From assembly GCA_955652625.1 (NCBI GenBank), contig CATPBM010000194.1, forward strand, positions 1-5,057: a stretch of 5,057 nucleotides of DNA, in the 5' to 3' direction. The stretch is from an uncultured Steroidobacteraceae bacterium. GTDB taxonomy: Bacteria; Pseudomonadota; Gammaproteobacteria; Steroidobacterales; Steroidobacteraceae. Each line of letters opens with the position of its first letter. The stretch's first letter is position 1. Under the pieces are notes generated by a model, which saw only the letters and a list, made by a program, of their open reading frames with translations, searched no databases and had not been told where the DNA came from. The translations under genes and the position numbers were made by a program. This document shows, piece after piece, positions 1-5,057 of the stretch.

Positions 1-846
1 GCGCAGCCGCTCCACCGCCTCGGCAAGGTCGAACTGCCCCTCGAGGTGCGCCCAGAGCTGCCGGTAGCCCACCGCCCGCATCGACGGATGGCGGGCGCTG
101 AGGTCGCCGCGGTCGCGCAATGCCCTCACTTCGTCGAGAAAGCCGGCCGCCATCATTGACTGGAAGCGCCGCCTGAGGCCCTCGTGCAACACCGAGCGGT
201 CCTGCGGCGCGAGCACCCAGTAGCGCAGCGGCCAGCCGGCAAGCGGACTTGTGGTTGCGCGCTGCAGCTCAGAAATCGGCCTGCCCGTGGTGTGGCACAC
301 CTCGAGGGCGCGCTGAATTCGTTGGCTGTCGGCGGGTGCGATACGGGCGGCGGCTTGCGGGTCCAGGCGCTCGAGTTCCGCGTGTAGCGCCGGCCAGCCC
401 AGTCGTGCCGCGCGCGCGTCGATCTGCGCCCGCAGCGCCGGTGCGGCCTGCGGCAGGACTGCTAGCCCGTGCACGAGCGCCCGCAGGTAAAGCATGGTCC
501 CGCCCACGAGGAGCGGCACCCGGCGCCGGGCGTGGATCTGGCGGATGCATTCGAGCGCATCCGCGACGAAGCGGCCGGCGGAGTAGCTTTCCGTGGGCTC
601 GCAGATGTCGATGAGCTGGTGCGGGATACGCTGGCGCAGCGCACCAGAGGGTTTGGCCGTACCGATGTCGAGCCCACGGTACACAAGCGCTGAGTCCACG
701 CTCACGATCTCGATCGGCGCGGCCTCGGCGATGCGGACTGCCCAATCGGTTTTGCCTGCTCCCGTGGGTCCGGTCAGCACGAACACCGGGAGCTTCCCGG
801 AAGTACTCGTCCCGGGCGCGTCGGCCGCGCGCGCGCTGCCTGCCAC
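1..846 (-). CDS. miaA: tRNA dimethylallyltransferase MiaA (3' end cut by window edge)
   Basis: MiaA transfers a dimethylallyl group from dimethylallyl diphosphate to N6 of A37 in tRNAs reading UNN codons, giving i6A37, the precursor of ms2i6A; it is cytoplasmic. The frame is open for 282 codons to the window edge, and roughly 30 C-terminal residues should lie outside (family about 300-316). Visible motifs are the P-loop GPTGAGKT (residues 26-33), the signature VDSALVYRGLDIGTAKP (50-66) with the catalytic-type Asp51, YSAGRF (88-93), VGGTMLYLRAL (114-124), QRIQRALEV (175-183) and MRAVGYRQLW (256-265). The start is the GTG at 846-844, immediately after the mutL TGA and in the same frame, with a weak GGGG 8-11 bases upstream. 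It puts 25 residues before the P-loop, slightly long for the family, but the next candidate (GTG at 786) leaves only five. Expression is probably coupled to mutL. Identification is very secure; the start is less so. Confidence 0.96.
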   Translation of the reverse strand, partial: MAGSARAADAPGTSTSGKLPVFVLTGPTGAGKTDWAVRIAEAAPIEIVSVDSALVYRGLDIGTAKPSGALRQRIPHQLIDICEPTESYSAGRFVADALECIRQIHARRRVPLLVGGTMLYLRALVHGLAVLPQAAPALRAQIDARAARLGWPALHAELERLDPQAAARIAPADSQRIQRALEVCHTTGRPISELQRATTSPLAGWPLRYWVLAPQDRSVLHEGLRRRFQSMMAAGFLDEVRALRDRGDLSARHPSMRAVGYRQLWAHLEGQFDLAEAVERLR

Positions 847-2631
847 TCAGCGGCCCCGCAGGAACAACTGGTCGAGCTGCTGCAGGTTGAGACGCGTCCA
901 GGTAGGCCGGCCGTGGTTGCACTGGTTGGCGCGCTCGGTCGCTTCCATCTGCCGCAGCAGCGCATTCATCTCCGGCAGCGTGAGATGGCGATGCGCGTGG
1001 ATCGCCGTGCGACAGGCCAGCGCCCCCAGGAAACGATCCGCGGCGCCATCCAGATGATGCGTGCCGGTATCGAGCGCGAGGTCGTGCACCAGTGAGCTGA
1101 CGATGCGCGGAATCTCGCGCGAATCGAGGACCGCCGGCACGCGCCGCAGCGCGAGCTGCGTCGGCGAGAGCGCGTCGAGCTCGAAGCCGGCCCGCTCCCA
1201 TTCGGCGCGCTGCTCCAGGAGGGCCGCGAGCTCGTGCGTCTTGAGCGCGACCACTATGGGCTCGAGCAGGTGCTGGGACGCGGGAATACCGTTGCCGCGC
1301 TCGGCCTTGAACTTCTCGTACAGCACGCGCTCGTGCGCGGCGTGCATGTCGATCAGCACGAGCCCGGCGCGGTTCTGCGCCAGGATGTACACCCCGTGCA
1401 GCTGGGCGAGCGCCGTACCCAGCGGATAGTCTTCCGCCGCCCCCTCTGGCACGGATGCGCTCGTGCTGCTCTCCTGAACCGCCGCGGCGATCAGCCAGGG
1501 ATCGCGCCCCGGCTCGTAAAGGGGCAGCGCACCGCGACGCCCACCCGTATCCTCCGTAGCGCCGCGGTGCCCCACCCACACCGGGGCGCCCGCCGGCCCG
1601 CCGGCACCGGCCGCGGGGGCCGAGTCCAGGTCGGGGCGGGTAGCGGCGAGGCTGCGTTCCAGCGCATGAAACACGAAGTCATGGATCTGGCGGCTCTCAC
1701 GGAAGCGCACTTCGAGTTTCGACGGGTGCGCGTTCACGTCCACGAGCTTTGGGTCGAGCGTGAGATACAAAGCGTAGGCGGCGTGACGACCGTGATACAG
1801 CACGTCCCGGTACGCGAGCCGCACGGCGTTCATGAGCAACCGGTCGCGCACGCTGCGGCCATTGACGAACCAGAACTGCTGATCGGGCTGGGCGCGCGAG
1901 CGCGTGGGCAGCCCCGCCCACCCGGAAAGCATGACGGGGCCTGCCGCCTGCCTGACCGCGACTGCCGCCGCCGGGAAATCTGCGCCGAGCAGGTCCCCGA
2001 GGCGGGTGAATTCCGCACTGGCGCCGCTCACCGCCGCGGCGTCCACGAGCAGGCGCGTGCCGTGACGCAGTCGGAAGGTCACGTCGAACCGCGACAGCGC
2101 GAGGCGCTCCACGAGCCTTGCAATGTGCGCGAGCTCCGTCGCGTCGCTCTTCACGAACTTGCGCCGCGCCGGCACGTTGAAGAACAAGTCGCGCACCTCG
2201 ATGGAGGTCCCCGGCGGGTGCGCTGCCGGGCGCACGCCCGAGAGCAGGCCCCCGTCGACGGAGATTTCCGCGCCGTGTTCCGCCGCCGCGGTGCGCGCCA
2301 CAATGCGCAGCCGCGACACTGAGCCGATCGAGGGCAACGCCTCGCCGCGAAAGCCGAGTGTCGTGACCGCCTCGAGGTCATCGAGTGAGGTGATCTTGCT
2401 GGTCGCATGGCGCGCCAACGCCAGGGCCAGCTCCTCGGCCGCGATGCCGCGGCCGTCGTCGCGCACCCGGATGAGACCGACGCCGCCGCGCTCGACGTCG
2501 ATCTCGATGCGCGTCGCACCAGCGTCGAGGGAGTTTTCGATGAGCTCCTTGACGACTGAAGCCGGCCGCTCGATGACTTCCCCGGCCGCAATCTGATCGA
2601 CGAGCTCGCCGGAAAGAACGCGGATGGTCAT
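847..2631 (-). CDS. mutL: DNA mismatch repair protein MutL, endonuclease-type
   Basis: MutL couples mismatch recognition by MutS to strand incision and excision. The 594-residue protein is complete. The N-terminal GHKL ATPase has ERPASVVKELIENSLDAGA (21-39) with Glu29 and Asn33 at E. coli positions, RVRDDGRGI (55-63) with Asp58, RHATSKI (74-80) and GFRGEAL (93-99). The transducer part follows with FVNGRS (255-260) and DVNAHPSKLEVRF (298-310). A short Ala/Gly/Pro-rich linker spans about 333-400. The C-terminal domain keeps all four nuclease motifs: DMHAAHERVLYE (428-439, the DQHA(X)2E(X)4E motif with Met for Gln), ACR (539-541), CNHGRPT (571-577) and FLR (590-592). QHLLEP (453-458) fits the clamp-binding pattern Qx2(L/I)xP. 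E. coli MutL lacks the nuclease motif; Pseudomonas MutL has this form. The ATG start at 2631 matches the family N-terminus exactly, but no Shine-Dalgarno sequence precedes it. The gene lies 50 bases after the amidase stop. Confidence 0.98.
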   Translation of the reverse strand: MTIRVLSGELVDQIAAGEVIERPASVVKELIENSLDAGATRIEIDVERGGVGLIRVRDDGRGIAAEELALALARHATSKITSLDDLEAVTTLGFRGEALPSIGSVSRLRIVARTAAAEHGAEISVDGGLLSGVRPAAHPPGTSIEVRDLFFNVPARRKFVKSDATELAHIARLVERLALSRFDVTFRLRHGTRLLVDAAAVSGASAEFTRLGDLLGADFPAAAVAVRQAAGPVMLSGWAGLPTRSRAQPDQQFWFVNGRSVRDRLLMNAVRLAYRDVLYHGRHAAYALYLTLDPKLVDVNAHPSKLEVRFRESRQIHDFVFHALERSLAATRPDLDSAPAAGAGGPAGAPVWVGHRGATEDTGGRRGALPLYEPGRDPWLIAAAVQESSTSASVPEGAAEDYPLGTALAQLHGVYILAQNRAGLVLIDMHAAHERVLYEKFKAERGNGIPASQHLLEPIVVALKTHELAALLEQRAEWERAGFELDALSPTQLALRRVPAVLDSREIPRIVSSLVHDLALDTGTHHLDGAADRFLGALACRTAIHAHRHLTLPEMNALLRQMEATERANQCNHGRPTWTRLNLQQLDQLFLRGR

Positions 2632-2681
2632 GGGGCGGAAGTGTACAGGCCCGCGTGCGCCTGCGGCTTCGGGCCCTTACC

Positions 2682-3893
2682 TTAGGGAGTCGTGGCGGCG
2701 GAAGCGGCGTCGCCGGCGCTGGCGAGCGTACTGCGGCGCACCTGCTTGAAGCGCGTGCCGTCGGGGGGATTCTGCGTGAAGTAACTGCGCACGCCGCTCG
2801 CGATTGCACGCGCGAGACGCGCCTGCTGTGAAGGCTCGCGCAGGCGGCGCTCCTCGGCGGGGTTGGAGATGTAGGCGGTCTCAACGAGCATCGAAGGGAC
2901 CTCGGGGGATTTCAGCACCACGAAACCGGCGTGCTGCACCTGCGCCCTGCGCAGCTCGCCCACACCCTCGAGCGCGCTCACTACCCGCTCCGCGGCGCTC
3001 GCGCTGATGCCGATGATCTGGCTCTGTGCTTCGTCGAGGAGCACCGGTCGGAGCGCGCCCTTGTCCTCGAGAATGCCTCCCATCAGGTCGGCCGCGTTCT
3101 CGCGCTCGGCGAGTACGCGGGCCGCCTCGCTGGAGGCGCCATGCGCCGACAACACGTACACGGAGGCGCCGGAGATGCTGCGGTCCCTAATCGAGTCTGC
3201 GTGCACGGAAACGAACATGTCCGCGTGTGCGGCGTGCGCCCGCGCCATGCGATCGCGCAGCTCGAGAAACTGGTCCCGGTCGCGGGTGAGCACGGCGCGC
3301 ATACCCGGCTCGGCATCGAGGGCCTTGGCGAGCGCGCGCGCGATCGCGAGCGTCACGTCCTTCTCACGGGTCCCGCCGTGCCCGATGGCGCCGGGGTCCA
3401 CGCCGCCGTGTCCGGCATCCACCGCGATGATGACGTCGCGGTCGCCGTCTCCGGGCGCGTGCAGCGCGTACACCGGCTTGGGCCCGGAATTGATGGAGGC
3501 CACCAGCGGTCCGAGCGTCAGCACGAGCTGACGCCCCGTATCTGCGGCCCCCCAGGTGCTGTGCGCCGGGAGTGCGCTTTTCAACTGCACCACGACGCGC
3601 AGCGTGCCGTGCGGCTGGCTGCCGATGCGCATGCCGGTGACGACGCCGGCGGGCGCCGGCATGCGTATCCCTCTCGCCAGGTGCGTGTGCGGCAGGTCGA
3701 CGACCACGCGGTCGGGGTGATCCAGGGTGAAGAGCTTCTGGAGGGCGCCATCGGTTAGCTCGAGCGTGACCTGGGCTGAATTGGTATCCGACGAGAGATG
3801 AATGCCGCGCAACTCCGCGCCGATAGACGGGGAAAGGGCCCCAAGTCCCAAAAGAGTGGCAACTGAGCCCTGGCGAAAGACCTTTCTAATCAT
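2682..3893 (-). CDS. amiB: Periplasmic N-acetylmuramoyl-L-alanine amidase, AmiB/AmiC type (AMIN + Amidase_3)
   Basis: This zinc amidase cuts the amide bond between N-acetylmuramic acid and L-Ala of the peptide stem, splitting septal peptidoglycan during daughter-cell separation. The 403-residue protein starts with an export signal (residues 1-26, basic MIRKVFRQ then a hydrophobic core, likely cleaved after SIGA). It lacks a twin arginine, so Sec export is more likely than Tat. An AMIN domain (about 27-128), which targets septal wall, is followed by Amidase_3 (about 153-372). Probable zinc ligands are His162 (DAGHGG), Glu177 (TREKDV) and His231 (VSVHADS); Glu338 (VETAYISN) is the catalytic Glu. 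The insert at about 262-310 matches the region forming the autoinhibitory helix in AmiB/AmiC, so activation by an EnvC/NlpD-like LytM protein is expected. Unlike many relatives it has no C-terminal LysM domain, ending in a short Ala-rich tail. AmiB is named from position between tsaE and mutL; AmiC would fit equally by domains. The ATG at 3893 is chosen because it begins the signal peptide and an in-frame stop lies 16 codons upstream. Confidence 0.95.
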   Translation of the reverse strand: MIRKVFRQGSVATLLGLGALSPSIGAELRGIHLSSDTNSAQVTLELTDGALQKLFTLDHPDRVVVDLPHTHLARGIRMPAPAGVVTGMRIGSQPHGTLRVVVQLKSALPAHSTWGAADTGRQLVLTLGPLVASINSGPKPVYALHAPGDGDRDVIIAVDAGHGGVDPGAIGHGGTREKDVTLAIARALAKALDAEPGMRAVLTRDRDQFLELRDRMARAHAAHADMFVSVHADSIRDRSISGASVYVLSAHGASSEAARVLAERENAADLMGGILEDKGALRPVLLDEAQSQIIGISASAAERVVSALEGVGELRRAQVQHAGFVVLKSPEVPSMLVETAYISNPAEERRLREPSQQARLARAIASGVRSYFTQNPPDGTRFKQVRRSTLASAGDAASAATTP

Positions 3894-3919
3894 TGAGTTC
3901 GCAGCACTAGCTGGTGCGC

Positions 3920-3948
3920 AATCTACGGCCTTGCGCAGCGCTTTTCAA
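3920..3948 (-). promoter_or_regulatory. Putative sigma-70 promoter upstream of the amidase gene
   Basis: Reading the minus strand, TTGAAA (3948-3943, five of six matches to TTGACA) is followed after exactly 17 bases by TAGATT (3925-3920, four of six matches to TATAAT). Transcription would begin near 3912-3914, leaving a leader of about 20 bases before the ATG at 3893. It lies in the only spacer above 100 bases in the window, between tsaE and the amidase gene, so it could drive amidase-mutL-miaA separately from nnr-tsaE. The call rests on pattern match and position only; in such GC-rich DNA an AT-richer hexamer pair stands out, but a chance match remains possible. Confidence 0.4.
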
Positions 3949-4006
3949 CTTCCGTGAGACCGCTGACCACGGTTCCTTCGAGCGTGTGCCGCCGCCCACC
4001 TCGTCC

Positions 4007-4486
4007 TCAAGCGTGGCGCTCGTCCCCCCTGAATTGGACCATCCATGCCTTTCCGAGTGCCGTCGGGGCCGTGACCTCTATGTCGTGTCCAGCGGCGCCG
4101 ACGGTAAACGTAAGCGTGAGATCCGACGACGGCAGGCGCCCGCCGCCCTTTTCCGGCCACTCGATGAGCCACAGGTGACCGGGTCGCGCCCACTCGCGCA
4201 GGCCGAGGTTTTCAAGTTCAGAAGCCTCGCGCAGCCGATACAGGTCCGCGTGCACGAGTGTCCAGCCCGGAACCGGGTAGACATCGATGAGTGTGTAGCT
4301 CGGACTGCGCACCGGGTCGGTGACCCCCAACGCGCGCAGGAACCCGCGCGCAAAGGTCGTCTTGCCCGCGCCGAGCTCGCCGGTGAGGTACAGCACCGCG
4401 AACGGGGCATCCCCGAGCGGGGCCGCGCAGGCGAGCTGCCAGCCGAAGTCTTCCGTGTCCTGCGCGGTGTTGGTATGGGTGTGCAC
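4007..4486 (-). CDS. tsaE: tRNA t6A biosynthesis ATPase TsaE
   Basis: TsaE is the P-loop ATPase that works with TsaB, TsaC and TsaD to make threonylcarbamoyl-adenosine (t6A) at position 37 of ANN-decoding tRNAs; it binds the TsaB-TsaD complex and allows multiple turnovers. The 159 residues match the family length (E. coli 153). Visible motifs are the Walker A GELGAGKTT (36-44, Lys42), the SPSYTLI segment (61-67), HADLYRL (79-85) with the conserved Asp81, and LIEWPEKG (107-114) with Glu109, all in the usual order. The start is a GTG at 4486-4484, nine bases after the nnr TAG and in the same frame. Only a weak GAG lies 8-10 bases before it, so translation probably depends on coupling to nnr. 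The stop is TGA at 4009-4007. There is no sign of truncation or frameshift. Confidence 0.96.
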   Translation of the reverse strand: MHTHTNTAQDTEDFGWQLACAAPLGDAPFAVLYLTGELGAGKTTFARGFLRALGVTDPVRSPSYTLIDVYPVPGWTLVHADLYRLREASELENLGLREWARPGHLWLIEWPEKGGGRLPSSDLTLTFTVGAAGHDIEVTAPTALGKAWMVQFRGDERHA

Positions 4487-4495
4487 CGGAGCGCT

Positions 4496-5057
4496 CTACA
4501 GGTTGACGCAGTGGGGGAGCTCGCGTGCGAGGTCGCTCGCCAGCACGCCGCGTTCACCGCCACGCGCCGCGGCATCCCCGGCCAGGGCGTGCACCAACAC
4601 CCCGACGCGCGCTGCCGCCCACGGATCCTGGCACTGCGCAAGAATCCCGGCGATGGCGCCGGTGAGCACATCGCCGGTCCCGGCGGTGGCCATGCCCGGA
4701 TTGCCGCGCTCGCACAGCCCCGGCGTGCGCCTGGGTGCCCCGACCAGCGTGCCCGCTCCCTTTAGCACGATGGTGCCGCCGAAGCGCTCGAGCAGCTGAC
4801 TGAGCGCCCACAGACGATCCTTCTGAATTTCCTGGGCGCTCGTGTTGAGCAGCCGCCCCGCCTCGCCCGGGTGCGGCGTGAGGATCCAGTGCGCGCGCGC
4901 GCCCGCGCGGCTCTCGGCCAGCAGGTTCAGCGCGTCCGCATCCACGACCAAAGGCTTGCCGCTGCCGAGCACGGCGTCCAGTGCGGCCCGCGCCCACGGC
5001 GAGCGCCCGAGCCCCGGTCCCACGGCGATGACATCCGCGCGCTCGATCGCCGTGGGA
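4496..5057 (-). CDS. nnr: ADP-dependent NAD(P)H-hydrate dehydratase, C-terminal part (5' end cut by window edge)
   Basis: The enzyme restores NADH and NADPH from their hydrated, damaged forms (NADHX, NADPHX), using ADP in bacteria. The last 186 residues are visible. They belong to the ribokinase-like YjeF C-terminal (NnrD) domain: VGPGLG (12-17), VVDADALN (37-44), LTPHPGEAGRLL (59-70), VLKGAGT (97-103), NPGMATAGTGDVLTG (119-133), which includes the conserved GTGD with its catalytic-type Asp129, and HALAGDAAA (156-164). The first full codon in the window is at 5056-5054; the stop is TAG at 4498-4496. In Gammaproteobacteria this domain is normally the second half of the bifunctional Nnr, with an N-terminal NAD(P)HX epimerase. 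That half would lie beyond the right edge, so the bifunctional form is inferred from family and context. The gene is upstream of tsaE, as in E. coli, and probably heads the co-transcribed set or follows queG. Confidence 0.95.
   Translation of the reverse strand, partial: PTAIERADVIAVGPGLGRSPWARAALDAVLGSGKPLVVDADALNLLAESRAGARAHWILTPHPGEAGRLLNTSAQEIQKDRLWALSQLLERFGGTIVLKGAGTLVGAPRRTPGLCERGNPGMATAGTGDVLTGAIAGILAQCQDPWAAARVGVLVHALAGDAAARGGERGVLASDLARELPHCVNL

Noticed and set aside
269..1579. Long minus-strand open frame (436 codons) spanning mutL and miaA
   Set aside because: It lies out of frame across two genes with full family motifs. Its translation is Arg/Ala/Gly-rich with no recognisable domain, as expected for an off-frame shadow in GC-rich DNA.
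1234..2322. 362-codon plus-strand open frame opposite mutL
   Set aside because: It is fully antisense to conserved mutL codons, and its Arg/His/Gly/Val-rich translation has no motif. It is best explained by GC-rich codon structure.
2632..2650. TACACT about 15 bases before the mutL ATG as a possible -10 element
   Set aside because: No acceptable -35 hexamer lies 16-18 bases upstream, and the TG is not spaced as in an extended -10. The support is too weak to list.
2648..2675. Inverted repeat GGCCCG/CGGGCC with a 16-base loop in the amidase-mutL spacer, considered as a terminator
   Set aside because: The stem is only six base pairs, the loop is long and no T-run follows on the minus strand. 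Such short GC arms are expected by chance here.
2931..3758. 275-codon plus-strand open frame opposite the amidase gene
   Set aside because: It is antisense to the AMIN and Amidase_3 coding region, with low-complexity composition and no recognisable domain or start signal.
3914..4765. 283-codon plus-strand open frame beginning in the 113-base spacer and running opposite tsaE and nnr
   Set aside because: It has a GTG start with no convincing ribosome site, crosses two conserved genes on the other strand, and shows no motif. It would also overlap the amidase promoter candidate.
1..5057. Search for an undescribed system: mobile elements, CRISPR, toxin-antitoxin pairs, RNA genes, long direct repeats, foreign-looking islands
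   Set aside because: All but about 170 bases are taken by five conserved housekeeping genes in their standard gammaproteobacterial order, with uniform GC-rich composition. Nothing left over suggests an inserted or novel element.

Overview
This 5057-base window is a compact, very GC-rich block of housekeeping genes. All five are on the minus strand, so transcription runs from the high-coordinate end to the low. In that order they are nnr (C-terminal dehydratase part, cut by the right edge), tsaE, an AmiB/AmiC-type N-acetylmuramoyl-L-alanine amidase, mutL, and miaA (cut by the left edge). This is the conserved nnr-tsaE-amiB-mutL-miaA order of Gammaproteobacteria, seen for example in E. coli and Pseudomonas. 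The order, the high GC and a MutL that keeps the endonuclease motifs point to a high-GC gammaproteobacterium outside the Dam/MutH group (enterics and relatives). The genus cannot be fixed from this window.

Layout, right to left: nnr (4496 to beyond 5057) is followed after 9 bases by tsaE (4007-4486). A 113-base spacer (3894-4006) carries a reasonable sigma-70-type promoter candidate. Next come the amidase (2682-3893), a 50-base spacer (2632-2681) with no convincing signal, mutL (847-2631), and miaA (1-846), whose GTG start directly abuts the mutL TGA. Coding density is near total. No stretch over 300 bases lacks a gene. I saw no RNA gene, mobile element, CRISPR array, integrase, phage gene or long repeat.

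The genes do unrelated jobs but are conserved neighbours: repair of damaged NAD(P)H hydrates (Nnr), two tRNA modifications at bases next to the anticodon (TsaE for t6A37, MiaA for i6A37), septal peptidoglycan splitting (amidase) and DNA mismatch repair (MutL). The close spacing suggests one operon, with a possible extra promoter in front of the amidase.

I found no sign of an undescribed system. The points worth a second look are modest: an endonuclease-competent MutL implying MutH-independent repair, an amidase whose tail ends where relatives carry a LysM domain, two gene pairs in the same frame separated by a single stop codon, and the internal promoter candidate.
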